64,000 nucleotides of DNA from AP-15 sp963762575. GTDB taxonomy: Bacteria > Pseudomonadota > Alphaproteobacteria > ATCC43930 > CGMCC-115725. The DNA lies in NCBI GenBank assembly GCA_963762575.1, contig CAVXLL010000001.1, positions 558,001 through 622,000 on the forward strand, written 5' to 3'. Both the position numbers and the translations under genes were made by a program. Below, piece after piece: positions 16,199 to 25,214 of the stretch. Positions within the stretch are counted from its first letter, which is position 1; the number at the start of each line of letters is the position of its first letter. The notes under the pieces are model-generated. The model was not told where the DNA came from. It saw only the letters and a list, made by a program, of their open reading frames with translations, and did not search any database.

Positions 16199-16889
16199 GT
16201 TTGAGACGCTCATCGCAGCTCGCAAGAGCTGCCGCATCTGTGTCGAGCGCAGCCCCGGGAAAATCAGGAGCTGCGCCGAATTCGACTTCGACCCCGATGT
16301 GGTCAGCCACTGGGAGCAATGGCTCGGCCATCGTAGCCCAAAGCTGCTCGTGGTCGGCCAAGATTTCGGCAATGTCGGCTATTTCGTCCGGTGTCGCGGG
16401 CGCGACGAGCCGAACAACAAGACCAACGAAAATCTCTACCGCCTGCTGACGGCGGCCGGCATTGCCGTAGAGCACCCCTCGCAGCGCGACCGCGGCGCCC
16501 CCGTCTTTCTGACCAACTCCATCCTGTGCAGCAAAGAAGGGGCGATGAATGCACCCATTCTGGCGAGCTGGGTCGATGCCTGCTCGCAGACACATCTGCT
16601 TCCTCTCATTGGCTTTCTTAAACCGCCGGTCGTCGTCGGGATGAGCAACGCCGGATGGCGTGCCGTTCGCCTCGTCTTCGCGCTGCATGCTGCGCCGCGG
16701 CAGATTTCGCGCGCAGCCGGCTCCGATTGGCTGGCCGGGGACGGCACCCGGGTATTTGCCGTCGGCCATTGCGGTCCCCTTGGGGTCATCAACCGGCCGT
16801 GGCCGCAGCAGCTCGGGGATTGGCGGCAGATCGGCGCGGCCGTTTCCGTTTGCCCTACCGCCGGTGCGCCGCTACGCTCGGGTAAATGA
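16191..16889 (+). CDS. uracil-DNA glycosylase superfamily protein, divergent
   Basis: 232 aa from the ATG at 16191. Cys14 and Cys17 (CRICVER) with Cys28 resemble the iron-sulfur half-site seen in family 4 and 5 glycosylases. KLLVVGQDFG (51-60) is the position of the catalytic-water motif, with Asp58; GHCGPLG stands near the C-terminus where H-[PS]-S is usual. The overall architecture suggests a UDG-fold protein but the altered motifs leave the activity open. Overlaps the ChaC gene by 8 bases; 20 bases separate it from the MBL gene. Confidence 0.6.
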   Translation: MPEFETLIAARKSCRICVERSPGKIRSCAEFDFDPDVVSHWEQWLGHRSPKLLVVGQDFGNVGYFVRCRGRDEPNNKTNENLYRLLTAAGIAVEHPSQRDRGAPVFLTNSILCSKEGAMNAPILASWVDACSQTHLLPLIGFLKPPVVVGMSNAGWRAVRLVFALHAAPRQISRAAGSDWLAGDGTRVFAVGHCGPLGVINRPWPQQLGDWRQIGAAVSVCPTAGAPLRSGK

Positions 16890-16909
16890 TCTTGCGGAGG
16901 ATCGGCACC

Positions 16910-17782
16910 ATGCGCACGAGCTTTACGGTCAACGACATGACGATCCACCGGATCGTCGAGCAGGAGGCGGGGTTCACACCGATCCTGGAGTTCCTGCCGA
17001 GCCTCAGCCGGGAACTTTTGGATGAGAACCGATCGTGGATGGTGCCGGCGGCGCTCGACTCGGCTGGCATGGCGGTACTGTGCTTCCAGTCCTATGTCGT
17101 CAAGACGCCGCACCACACCATTCTGGTGGATGCCTGCATTGGCAACGACAAGTCTTTTCCGCATCGCCCGACCTGGCACCGCAAGAGCGACAGCAACTGG
17201 ATGCAGGCGCTGAAGGCGGCCGGTGTCACGGTCGACGATATCGACGTCGTCATGTGCACGCATCTGCACGGCGACCATGTCGGGTGGAATACGCGGCTGG
17301 AGAACGGCCGCTGGGTCCCGACCTTTCCCAATGCCAAATATCTCTTCTCGAAAAAAGAATTCGAATACTGGGAGGGCGTTGATCGCGAGACGCCGCTCGA
17401 CCCGATGCGGGACAGCGTTCTGCCGATCATAGACGCCAACAAGGCCGAGCTCGTCACCAGCGACCATGCCGTCGATGACCATATTCGGCTGACCCCGACC
17501 CCCGGTCACACACCCGACCACTTCGCGGTCTGCGCCGGGCGCCGCGGCGACCAGGCGGTCTTTACCGGCGATCTGATCCACTCGCCGATACAGGCGCGCT
17601 ATCCGGATCTCGCAATGCGGGTCGATTACGACCAGAAGCAGGCCTCGGCCACCCGCCGCGTGTTTCTCGAACGCTACTGCGACACCAGCACCTTGTGCTG
17701 CACGATGCATTTCCCGTCGCCCTCGGTCGGGCACATCAAGCGCTGGGACGACGGCTTCCGCTGCGAGCCGGTCGCCGACTAG
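16910..17782 (+). CDS. MBL fold metallo-hydrolase
   Basis: 290 aa. The zinc motif THLHGDHVGW sits at 117-126, with later ligands in TPGHTPDHF and FTGDLIHSP, so a two-metal hydrolase site looks complete. The layout resembles lactonase-type and related MBL enzymes, but the substrate is unknown. The ATG at 16910 is chosen because ggagg lies 10-14 bases upstream; the ATG at 16886 overlaps the previous stop. Last gene of the run that starts at 14544. Confidence 0.85.
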   Translation: MRTSFTVNDMTIHRIVEQEAGFTPILEFLPSLSRELLDENRSWMVPAALDSAGMAVLCFQSYVVKTPHHTILVDACIGNDKSFPHRPTWHRKSDSNWMQALKAAGVTVDDIDVVMCTHLHGDHVGWNTRLENGRWVPTFPNAKYLFSKKEFEYWEGVDRETPLDPMRDSVLPIIDANKAELVTSDHAVDDHIRLTPTPGHTPDHFAVCAGRRGDQAVFTGDLIHSPIQARYPDLAMRVDYDQKQASATRRVFLERYCDTSTLCCTMHFPSPSVGHIKRWDDGFRCEPVAD

Positions 17783-17797
17783 TGTAGGGCTGCGGCG

Positions 17798-18076
17798 TTA
17801 TACCTTGCGCAAACGCGCGCTTTCCTCGATCTCGGCGGCTTCGATTGCCCTGGCGAGCGCGCCGCTCAGCTCCTTGGCCGACTGCAATGTGAGCTCGACA
17901 GCAACGCGCGCACTCGGCCCGAGCGCGGCGTTGACGAAATCGATCGTGATGGCCTCTTCCAGGAGAGCGTGGTGCGGGTGGTCGTAGGAGACCACCGAAT
18001 GGGTCAGATCGAACCACCCGTCACCGCCCTTGCCGGCGCCGTCGGCGCCGACGACCTCGACGATCGAGGTGCACAT
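17798..18076 (-). CDS. DUF6295 family protein
   Basis: 92 aa from the ATG at 18076. MCTSIVEVVGADGAGKGGDG, GWFDLTHSVVSYDHPHHA and FVNAALGPSARVAVELT match the small DUF6295 family, whose role is not known. It starts 7 bases after the dienelactone hydrolase stop and should be in the same transcript. Upstream in-frame ATG codons (to 18169) lie inside that gene and were rejected. Confidence 0.75.
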   Translation of the reverse strand: MCTSIVEVVGADGAGKGGDGWFDLTHSVVSYDHPHHALLEEAITIDFVNAALGPSARVAVELTLQSAKELSGALARAIEAAEIEESARLRKV

Positions 18077-18083
18077 TCCGGCG

Positions 18084-18830
18084 TTATGCCGCCAGGTGCT
18101 TGTGTAAAAACGAGAACACCTTTTGCCAGCCGTCCAGCGCCTGCTCGATGCGGTACATCGGCCGGTCATAGTAGAAGAAGCCGTGCCCGGCGCCGTCGTA
18201 CCGGTGAAATTCGTACTCTTTGCCGTGCTTCTTCAGCTCGGCCTCGTGCTGGTCGACCTGCTCCGGGGTCGGCGAGCGATCCTCGTTGCCGAACAGGCCG
18301 AGCAGAGGGCAGGACAGGTTCTTGGTAAACTCGATCGGAGCGACGGGCTGCTTCGGGTTCAGCTCTTCCTTGCTCATCACCACCCGGCCGCCCCAAAGCT
18401 CGACCGCGGCGTCTATGCTCTTGCTGTGGCAAGCGAACAAGAAGGCTTGCCGCCCGCCCGAGCAGGTGCCGAAGACCCCGACTTTGCCATTGAGCCAGGG
18501 CTGAGCGCGCAGCCAAGCCACCGCGCCCTCGGTGTCGCCGATGACCTGAGCGTCGGGAACGCCGCCCTCGGCGCGCACCTTGGCGGCGACATCATCGGCT
18601 TTGCCTTCGCCGGCGCGGTGATAGAGGTTATGGCTGATCGCCGCATAGCCGTGATGAGCGAACTTGCGGGTCGCCTCGCGGTACCATTCGTCCCAGCCGG
18701 GCGCATGATGAAGGAGGACCATGCCGGGGAACGGGCCCGGACCCAACGGCCGCGCAACGTAGGCGGAGACCGGCTCATTCTTGTGGCCGTTGATCCCAAT
18801 CGTTTCCGCAATCATGCCTTCATAGGCCAT
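18084..18830 (-). CDS. dienelactone hydrolase family protein
   Basis: 248 aa alpha/beta hydrolase. The nucleophile is Cys123 in GTCSGGRQ, the acid Asp184 in GNEDRSP and the base His216 in GAGHGFF, the classic Cys-Asp-His triad of dienelactone hydrolases. No chlorocatechol genes are nearby, so the true substrate may be another lactone or ester. No signal peptide, so it is cytosolic. It leads a two-gene unit with the DUF6295 gene. Confidence 0.88.
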   Translation of the reverse strand: MAYEGMIAETIGINGHKNEPVSAYVARPLGPGPFPGMVLLHHAPGWDEWYREATRKFAHHGYAAISHNLYHRAGEGKADDVAAKVRAEGGVPDAQVIGDTEGAVAWLRAQPWLNGKVGVFGTCSGGRQAFLFACHSKSIDAAVELWGGRVVMSKEELNPKQPVAPIEFTKNLSCPLLGLFGNEDRSPTPEQVDQHEAELKKHGKEYEFHRYDGAGHGFFYYDRPMYRIEQALDGWQKVFSFLHKHLAA

Positions 18831-18890
18831 AGTCGCTCCCTTCTCGTTGCAGGTAAGCCGTCCGATCGCGGCCGTTCGATGCCGTAATGG

Positions 18891-18950
18891 TTAGCGCAGA
18901 CGCAGGCCGGGGTCCATCCCCAGATATACTCGGCTGCCGATCGGGACGGG
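18891..18950 (-). pseudogene. 3'-end remnant of a flavin-monooxygenase paralogue
   Basis: On the minus strand this reads PIGSRVYLGMDPGLRLR followed by TAA. It matches the last 17 residues of the flavin monooxygenase at 23272-24492 (PIGGRVYLGMDPGPRLR) with two changes. Upstream of the match the frame has no further similarity. It therefore looks like the tail of a lost paralogous gene, left between the dienelactone hydrolase and aldolase genes. The rest of 18831-19022 holds no gene. Confidence 0.65.
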
Positions 18951-19022
18951 ACGACTCCAGCAGGTGGAGATTGCCTGGATTTAGAACGCCTGCCATTACT
19001 TACTTTCTGGCTTCACGCGAGG

Positions 19023-19928
19023 ATGACGATCATGACCGATGACAGGATGATGGCGCAAATGACTGGGAGGGGCGGCTTTATCGCCGCGCTTGACCAGAGC
19101 GGTGGATCGACACCCGGCGCCCTGCGCCTCTACGGCATTCCGGACAACGCCTATAGCGGCGAAGCCGAAATGTTCAGGCTGATGCACGAGATGCGCGTGC
19201 GCATCATGACCGCGCGGGCCTTCAATGGCGACAAGGTCATCGGGACGATCCTTTTCGAAGGCACGATGGACGGCGAGGTCAAGGGAAAACCTACCCCCTC
19301 GTTCCTTTGGGAGGAAAGGGGAGTCGTCCCCTTTGTCAAGGTCGACAAGGGGCTCGAGGCCGAGAAAGACGGTGTCCAGTTGATGAGGCCGATGCCGGAA
19401 CTCGATGCGCTTCTGACGCGGGCGGTGAAACTTGGTGTGTTCGGCACCAAGATGCGCTCGGTCATCAACCTGGCCTCGAGAGACGGTATCGCTGCGATTG
19501 CCGCGCAGCAATTCGAGGTCGGCGCAAAGATCGCCGAGCATGGGCTGATGCCGATCCTCGAGCCGGAAATCTCGATCAAGAGCCCGGACAAACCCGGTGC
19601 GGAAGCGATCCTTCTCGCCGAATTGACGAGAAACCTCGAAGCCGCGCCGGATGGCCCCCGGGTGATGTTCAAGCTGACGCTCCCGGATGTTCCCGACCTC
19701 TACTTGCCGTTGACGAAACACCGGCGCGCTGCCAGGGTCGTCGCGCTCTCCGGCGGCTATACGCGTGAGGTCGCCTGCAAGCGCCTCGCCGCCAATCACG
19801 GCATGATCGCGAGCTTTTCGCGAGCTCTCGTCGAAGAGCTCAGGCACTCGATGAGCGACGCCGAGTTCGAGGCGGCCTTGGCAAAATCGATCGACGAGAT
19901 CTACCAAGCCTCGACCGTGAAGGTCTGA
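19023..19928 (+). CDS. fda: class I fructose-bisphosphate aldolase
   Basis: 301 aa, matching the compact bacterial class I aldolase type (about 296 aa, as in staphylococci). ALDQSGGSTP (22-31), FVKVDKGL (104-111), GVFGTKMRS (138-146), and MFKLTLP with the likely Schiff-base Lys217 are all seen, along with VVALSGGYTRE. It cleaves fructose 1,6-bisphosphate without a metal. The ATG at 19032 is an alternative start 3 codons in. No glycolytic neighbour is present; it stands alone. Confidence 0.93.
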   Translation: MTIMTDDRMMAQMTGRGGFIAALDQSGGSTPGALRLYGIPDNAYSGEAEMFRLMHEMRVRIMTARAFNGDKVIGTILFEGTMDGEVKGKPTPSFLWEERGVVPFVKVDKGLEAEKDGVQLMRPMPELDALLTRAVKLGVFGTKMRSVINLASRDGIAAIAAQQFEVGAKIAEHGLMPILEPEISIKSPDKPGAEAILLAELTRNLEAAPDGPRVMFKLTLPDVPDLYLPLTKHRRAARVVALSGGYTREVACKRLAANHGMIASFSRALVEELRHSMSDAEFEAALAKSIDEIYQASTVKV

Positions 19929-19975
19929 CGCCGGGATAAAGCCGGCAAGCTGTTCGAGTTCCGGAAGGCTTTGCC

Positions 19976-21055
19976 ATGCCGGTGGAGATGATCGGCTGGA
20001 TCGCGCCGCGGGTCTCGTCGGAGCTGATCCCGCCGTCCGGGCCTCCCTTTGACGCCAACGTTGTTGCCGAGACGGCGCGCATTCACGAGCGGGCCGGTTT
20101 CGACCGCGTGCTGATCGGCTACTTCTCGGATGCGCCCGACGGGTTTCTGGTCGGGGCGCACGCCGCCTCGGTCACCGAGCGGCTGAGTTTCCTGTTGGCG
20201 CATCGGCCAGGGTTTGCGGCGCCGCCGGTCGCCGCCCGCAAGCTGGCGACATTGGACCAGCTGAGCGACGGTCGTCTGGCGGTGCACATCATTGCCGGCG
20301 GCAGCGACGCCGAGCAGGCCAAGGACGGCGACTGGACCGACCATGACGCCCGCTATCGCCGCGCCGCGGAGTACATGTCGCTGTTGCGCCGGACCTGGAC
20401 CGAGCCGGCGCCGTTCGACCACGCGGGCGAGTTCTACCGGACCCGGGGGACCTATGCGGAAATCCGCTGCCGCCAGCAGCCATATATCCCGATCTATGGC
20501 GGCGGCGGCTCCGACGCAGCGATCCGGGCCCTGGCCCCGCATGTCGATGTCTTCATGCTGTGGGGCGAACCGCTAAAGGCCACGGCCCACTTCATGGATC
20601 GCGTGCGCCGGGAAGCGGCCCTCTCTGGCCGCAACCCGACCTTCAGTCTTTCGACCCGCCCGATCCTGGCGGCAACCGAGGGCGCAGCCTGGGACCGGGC
20701 AAGGGCTATCCTCGACCAGGTGCTGGTCAATCGCGGCGGCGCTCCTGCACCACAGCGCCAGAACGTCGGCTCCCAACGGCTGCTGCTTGCCGCCGCGCAA
20801 GCCGAGGTGCACGACACTTGCTTGTGGACATCGCTCGCCGTCGCGACGGGAGCTCAAGGGAACTCGACGGCGCTCGTTGGCACGCCCGAGGTGGTCGCGA
20901 AGGCGCTGCTCGAGTACTACAAGCTGGGCGCCACCAGCATCTTGATCCGTGGCTACGACCCCCGGCCCGATGCGATTCAGTATGGCGAGCAACTCATCCC
21001 GCGCGTCCGCGAACTGGTGGCGGACTATGACACGGCGAGCAGCGTCGCAGCCTGA
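19976..21055 (+). CDS. LLM class flavin-dependent oxidoreductase (SsuD-like)
   Basis: 359 aa. FDRVLIGYFSDAPDG, ARKLATLDQLSDGRLAVHII and YIPIYGGGGSDAAI follow the alkanesulfonate monooxygenase (SsuD) branch of the bacterial luciferase family, enzymes that use FMNH2 from a partner reductase. There is no ssuE, ssuABC or other sulfonate gene nearby, so sulfonate use is only a possibility. Not closely similar to the other LLM protein at 14544. Confidence 0.85.
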   Translation: MPVEMIGWIAPRVSSELIPPSGPPFDANVVAETARIHERAGFDRVLIGYFSDAPDGFLVGAHAASVTERLSFLLAHRPGFAAPPVAARKLATLDQLSDGRLAVHIIAGGSDAEQAKDGDWTDHDARYRRAAEYMSLLRRTWTEPAPFDHAGEFYRTRGTYAEIRCRQQPYIPIYGGGGSDAAIRALAPHVDVFMLWGEPLKATAHFMDRVRREAALSGRNPTFSLSTRPILAATEGAAWDRARAILDQVLVNRGGAPAPQRQNVGSQRLLLAAAQAEVHDTCLWTSLAVATGAQGNSTALVGTPEVVAKALLEYYKLGATSILIRGYDPRPDAIQYGEQLIPRVRELVADYDTASSVAA

Positions 21056-21097
21056 AATCCGCGCCAGCTGGCTCGGCTCCAGCGTGGTCGCTTAGGC

Positions 21098-21751
21098 TCA
21101 GAACTCCATATCGAGTTCTTCCAGCTCCTCGGGTTCGAGCAGCGCGGCCGAACGCCATGCGACCATGTCCGGCAACGCCATGATGCGCTCGCAATAATCG
21201 GCGCATTGCCGGTCGAGCCTCACATCGTAGGTCAGGAAGCGCGTGACGACGGGCGCGTACATAGCGTCGGCCATCGTCAATGTCCCGAACAGATAGGGAC
21301 CGTGGTGAGCCGCGAAACACTCGAGCCAGATCGTTGTAATGCGGTCGATGTCAGCCTGCGCTCCGGACCATATTTTGAAGCCGGGGTGGTGGGCTTTGAG
21401 GTTCATCGGCAGCGCCGACCGCAAATTGGTGAAACCCGAATGCATTTCCCCACAGATCGAGCGGCAGCGGGCGCGGGCGGCGCGCTCCGCCGGCAGCAGC
21501 CCCGCCTTCGGCTTCACTTCGTTGAGATACTCGGCAATCGCCAAGGTGTCCCAGATCCTGACGCCCTTGTGGGTCAGGCAAGGGACGAGTATCGACGGGG
21601 AGAGCAGCAGCAACTCGGCACGGTTCGCCGGATCGTCGGCCGGAACCACCTCTTCGACGAAATCCAGGCCTGCCATTCTGCACAACAGCCAGCCGCGCAG
21701 CGACCACGAGGAATAGTTCTTGCTACTGATCGTGATGAAGGTCCCGGTCAT
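21098..21751 (-). CDS. glutathione S-transferase family protein
   Basis: 217 aa. The N-terminal thioredoxin-like half has ISSKNYSSWSLRGWL, where the Ser is in the position of the GSH-activating residue, and LVPCLTHKGVRIWDTLAIAE, the expected cis-Pro and Glu-Ser/Thr-like GSH-binding segment. The C-terminal helical half ends in a run of Glu residues. The ATG at 21751 has ggagg at a spacing of 7 bases; ATG codons at 21757 and 21775 lack proper spacing. Confidence 0.85.
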   Translation of the reverse strand: MTGTFITISSKNYSSWSLRGWLLCRMAGLDFVEEVVPADDPANRAELLLLSPSILVPCLTHKGVRIWDTLAIAEYLNEVKPKAGLLPAERAARARCRSICGEMHSGFTNLRSALPMNLKAHHPGFKIWSGAQADIDRITTIWLECFAAHHGPYLFGTLTMADAMYAPVVTRFLTYDVRLDRQCADYCERIMALPDMVAWRSAALLEPEELEELDMEF

Positions 21752-22213
21752 CCACATCCTCCCTTTACTCCGCATTCATGCAGCGCTCATGCCAGCATCA
21801 ATGCCAGCTCTGGGACCCCCGCAGCCGGTCCGTGACACTCAATGATCCAAGAACTTTCAGGCTTATTCCGACATGGCTGGACCGGTGCGGGCGTCGCGAT
21901 CATGGCCTAGGATGCCGACCGGCGCGGCCACGCAGCATGACCTTGATGGCCCGGCCCGATCGATGCTGCGGGTCAACCCGACCGAGGTCAATCGCTGGCG
22001 ACGAGCCGGCCGATCGAAGGGTTCGAGCGCACCTGATCGGGATCGTGCCATTGCGCTATGCGGGTGCCTTGCGCCGCGTCTATCCCGGGTTTGTACTGCC
22101 GCTTTTATGAGCATGAACCAGGACTGCCATGTCAAAGCCCAGATCGACCTTTTTTGCCATCTCGCCAATGGCCAATACGAAAAGGCGGCAGTTGTAAGGC
22201 GCTCGTGCTGGGA
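21752..22213. other. 462-base region without a recognisable gene
   Basis: Between the GST start and the stop of the secreted hydrolase. Open frames exist on both strands, but their translations are Arg-rich, lack family features and have no ribosome sites. No repeat, tRNA or clear terminator was seen. It separates two minus-strand genes, so it should hold the GST promoter and the 3' end of the nrdJ operon message. Confidence 0.4.
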
Positions 22214-23260
22214 TCAGGACCCGCAGCCGGGCGCGTCGAAGAGCGCACTCAGTCCGCAGGCCGAGGTCAGCATCCGGTCAGCATCATGTCCGACGCCGGG
22301 CACGTCGTGCAGAGTTTGTAGCAGCGCCGGGCCGTAGCGAGCCTGCACGGCCGAGAAGAAGGCGTGACCGCGTGCGTAGCGGTTGGCGCCCTGCGTCTCG
22401 GCCATGCACGATTTATCCAGCGCGGGGTGGTTCGGGTCGATGTCCTCCGTTCCCAGCAGGTAGATGACCCGACGCCCGGCATAGGCCTGCTCGAGGGGCT
22501 CCACGTTCTGTCCGGCTGCGTAGGGCGGCAAGCCGCGCATTCCGTATTTCCACTGGTCATAACCCGGGCAGGACCGAGCGACCGTCTCATCCGGCCGGGC
22601 GGAGCCGAACCAGGCATAGCTGCTCGGATTGGCGACAACGTAGCGCACTCTGATCCCCGCTTGATGCGCCGCCTCCTCCCCGCGGCCGAGCACGGCATAG
22701 CGCTGCACGACCTGGCCGCCGCCCGAATGCCCGGAAACCACGATTTCCGCCAGGTCGGGGAAGAGCTTCCGGTTTGCCAGCCGCCGCAGGATCGCGTCGA
22801 GCGCGTCGAAGGAACTGGCACCGGTCGGCCCCTCGGCCGGCTCGCCCCCCTCCCAACCCCCAAGGGACCAGTGCAGGGTCCGGTTCGAGAGGCCGTGAGC
22901 GGACAGGTCGATCCCGGCGAGGAATTGCGGGGCGATCATCAGACTCTCCGCACCCAGCCCGCCGGCGGCAGCTTGGGCCTTCAAGGCCGAGCGGTAATAG
23001 GCATCGGCGTTGCGCAGGCGCCCGTGCAGCACCACGACAGCCCGGCGCACACCGGGCAGCGGCGCCGACCAATCACCGGAAACGAAAAGCGGCAGTTCGC
23101 CGCCTTCAACCTCGATCCGGCCGTCCGCGACGACCCTGACCGGGCGGCGGTACGACGCATCCTCGTCAGCCGCACAGACGGGCGATATGCCAAGACCACA
23201 GAATAGCACCCCGAGAGCGAGCCGCGGCAGCGCTCCGTGGCGGCGGACGGGCCGGCTCAT
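22214..23260 (-). CDS. exported alpha/beta hydrolase
   Basis: 348 aa. Residues 1-31 (through SPVCAA) form a signal peptide. The body is a serine hydrolase: VVVLHGRLRNADAY gives the oxyanion area, GHSGG at 177-181 the nucleophile Ser179, GTEDIDPNH a probable acid, and VPGVGHD the catalytic histidine. Substrate not known; it should work in the periplasm or outside. It follows the flavin monooxygenase gene by 11 bases and has aaaggg before its ATG. Confidence 0.8.
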   Translation of the reverse strand: MSRPVRRHGALPRLALGVLFCGLGISPVCAADEDASYRRPVRVVADGRIEVEGGELPLFVSGDWSAPLPGVRRAVVVLHGRLRNADAYYRSALKAQAAAGGLGAESLMIAPQFLAGIDLSAHGLSNRTLHWSLGGWEGGEPAEGPTGASSFDALDAILRRLANRKLFPDLAEIVVSGHSGGGQVVQRYAVLGRGEEAAHQAGIRVRYVVANPSSYAWFGSARPDETVARSCPGYDQWKYGMRGLPPYAAGQNVEPLEQAYAGRRVIYLLGTEDIDPNHPALDKSCMAETQGANRYARGHAFFSAVQARYGPALLQTLHDVPGVGHDADRMLTSACGLSALFDAPGCGS

Positions 23261-23271
23261 GCCGTTGCCCT

Positions 23272-24492
23272 TTAGCGCAAGCGCGGGCCCGGGTCCATTC
23301 CCAGGTAGACGCGGCCGCCGATCGGGTACCATTCCGGCGCGAGCGTGACTGTCTGACCGACCGTGTGCAGGTCGCGCCAGCACTCGGCGAGGCGGCTCTC
23401 GCGCTTGAATGATGTGCTGCCGCCGTGCCGGTACACCAGATCCATCGCCTCGCGCGCGCAGTCCGCGGCGTAGACCGCGGCGAGCCGGCAGCGGGCGCGC
23501 TGCTCTAGGGTGGTCTCCTTGCCGGAAGCGACCGTGTTCCACAGCTCGGCGATCATCGCGGTTCGGTAGGCGCGCCCGGCGTTGAGGATGGCGTCGGCCC
23601 GCCCGACGGCGTCCTGGACCTGCGGATTGTCGCACAGCAAGGCACCGGTGCGGCCGCGCGGCGTCTTGCCGCCGGCGAGCTCGATCAACGCGTCGATGCC
23701 GGCACGCGCGATGCCGGTGATCACGGCGCTGTGGTGCGGCCCGACCCAGCATTGGACCGGCAGCTGATAGGTGACCCCCGGCCAGCGCGACCATTGGTTC
23801 TCGAGAGGAATGCCGATCTGCGGCATCGTCCGCCGTTGCGGCAGGAACACGTCCTCGACCGTCCAGTCGAAGCTGCCGGTGCCGCGCAGTCCGGTGACGT
23901 CCCAGCTCCCCGGCACGATCTCCGCTTCCGAGCGCGCAAACACGCCGCGCCAGTAGAGCGAGCCGCCTTCCGGGTGGCGGCGCGGCTGGCCGTCATCGCC
24001 GAGCACCTGGAAGCTCCCGAGCATCCAGCTCGCCTCCTGACAGCCGGTTCCGAACTGCCATCTGCCGGTGACCCGGTAGCCGCCCTCGACCGGCGCCGCC
24101 TGCCCGCCGCCCGGCACCGCAGTGCCGGCGATGATCGTATCGGCGCGCTTGGCGTAGATCTCGCGCACCCCCTCGTCGGGCAAGCCGAGGGTCACGAGCT
24201 GGCCGACGCCGCCGTTGCCGAGGTTCCAGCCGACCGAGCCGGCGCCCTCGGCCAGCAGCTCCACGGTGCGCAGGTAGGTCAGCGGGTCGACCTCTAGGCC
24301 GCCCAGGGCGCACGGGATCACCATCCGGTAAAACCCGGCCGCACGCAACTGCTCGACCAACGCTTTCGGCAGGCGCTGCTCGCGTTCGATCTCCTCGCGG
24401 TAGCTGCGGAGTTTCGGCTGCAGCGCCGCCGCAGCCAGCACCAGGGGTTGCGCGTCGATATCCGCCGGTAACCGCGTCTCTTCGGCCATCAT
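23272..24492 (-). CDS. acyl-CoA dehydrogenase-fold flavin monooxygenase
   Basis: 406 aa. It has an acyl-CoA-dehydrogenase-like N-terminus (LVEQLRAAGFYRMVIPCALGG) and the RVTGRWQFGTGC, VTGLRGTGSFDWTVEDVFLP segments typical of group D flavin monooxygenases such as the HpaB/HsaA/DszC-type enzymes. The usual dehydrogenase catalytic Glu segment is not obvious, so oxygenation is more likely than acyl-CoA oxidation. ATG codons at 24492 and 24489 share one ribosome site (gaaggga). In an operon after tenA. A remnant of its last 17 codons occurs at 18891. Confidence 0.8.
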   Translation of the reverse strand: MMAEETRLPADIDAQPLVLAAAALQPKLRSYREEIEREQRLPKALVEQLRAAGFYRMVIPCALGGLEVDPLTYLRTVELLAEGAGSVGWNLGNGGVGQLVTLGLPDEGVREIYAKRADTIIAGTAVPGGGQAAPVEGGYRVTGRWQFGTGCQEASWMLGSFQVLGDDGQPRRHPEGGSLYWRGVFARSEAEIVPGSWDVTGLRGTGSFDWTVEDVFLPQRRTMPQIGIPLENQWSRWPGVTYQLPVQCWVGPHHSAVITGIARAGIDALIELAGGKTPRGRTGALLCDNPQVQDAVGRADAILNAGRAYRTAMIAELWNTVASGKETTLEQRARCRLAAVYAADCAREAMDLVYRHGGSTSFKRESRLAECWRDLHTVGQTVTLAPEWYPIGGRVYLGMDPGPRLR

Positions 24493-24518
24493 GTCATTCC
24501 CTTCACACCACGCCGCAT

Positions 24519-25190
24519 TCAGCCGAATTGCGGCCAGCCACGACGCTGGTAGGCACCGTCCCAGAACAGCCATTCATACTGGCAGGCGCGGATGAAGGCC
24601 GCCAGCATCTTGGCGCGGGTCGCCGGGGTCGCGGCATCGGCCGCCCGATCGCTTATCGCGATGACCGTCCGCACCGCCTCGCCAAAGCGCTCGTCGGCGT
24701 AGGTGTCAATCCATGCCTTGTACGGGTTCTGCGGCGCTGCGGTGCGAGCGATCGCGCAGCCGACATCCCAATAAATCCAGAAGCAGGGCAATAAGGCTGC
24801 GACCAATACTTCCCAAGGATTATGGTAGGCCGCTGCGATTAAATAGCTGGTGTAGGCGAGGCAGTCCGGCGAAGGCTCGGCATCGGCAATGCCCGCTGGG
24901 TCCACGCCAAAGTCCCGCAAATACCGGCCGTGAAGCGCCTGCTCGACGGCGATCGCTCCCAAAGCGGATTGCGCAAAGGGCTGCATGGTCGCGGTATCCG
25001 GAGCCTTGGCCGCCGAGATCGCGAGCGCGCGGGAGAACTGGCCGAGATAAATCGCGTCCTGGATCATGTAGGTCTGAAACCGGTCGCGACTGAGCGAACC
25101 CGCGGCGAGCTCGACATTGAAAGGGAGCTGGTGAATTGCCTCCCGCAATGATGTGGTGCGCTGCCAGGCATTTTCAGAAAATCGGATCAT
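24519..25190 (-). CDS. tenA: TenA family protein (thiaminase II / aminopyrimidine aminohydrolase)
   Basis: 223 aa all-helical TenA-fold protein. FQTYMIQDAIYLGQFSRAL, ALGAIAVEQALHGRYL (with the active-site Glu), YTSYLIAAAYHNPWEVLVAALLP split across 114-136, CFWIYWDVG and NPYKAWIDTYADERFGEAV are strong family signatures. TenA proteins hydrolyse degraded thiamine pyrimidines for salvage. It begins 24 bases after the nrdJ stop and ends 26 bases before the monooxygenase start, so it is within the same operon. No TPP riboswitch could fit in the 24-base gap. Confidence 0.9.
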   Translation of the reverse strand: MIRFSENAWQRTTSLREAIHQLPFNVELAAGSLSRDRFQTYMIQDAIYLGQFSRALAISAAKAPDTATMQPFAQSALGAIAVEQALHGRYLRDFGVDPAGIADAEPSPDCLAYTSYLIAAAYHNPWEVLVAALLPCFWIYWDVGCAIARTAAPQNPYKAWIDTYADERFGEAVRTVIAISDRAADAATPATRAKMLAAFIRACQYEWLFWDGAYQRRGWPQFG

Positions 25191-25214
25191 TCCGGCCGTG
25201 TCTCCCGCGGGTCT

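Noticed and set aside
21778..22337. Two overlapping plus-strand open frames upstream of the secreted hydrolase stop
   Set aside because: The translations have no recognisable domain, the second runs into the hydrolase gene on the other strand, and neither has a ribosome site.
25191..25214. Possible TPP or cobalamin riboswitch ahead of tenA or nrdJ
   Set aside because: The tenA gap is 24 bases and the nrdJ upstream region is 96 bases; neither can hold the known riboswitch folds and no conserved B12-box was seen.
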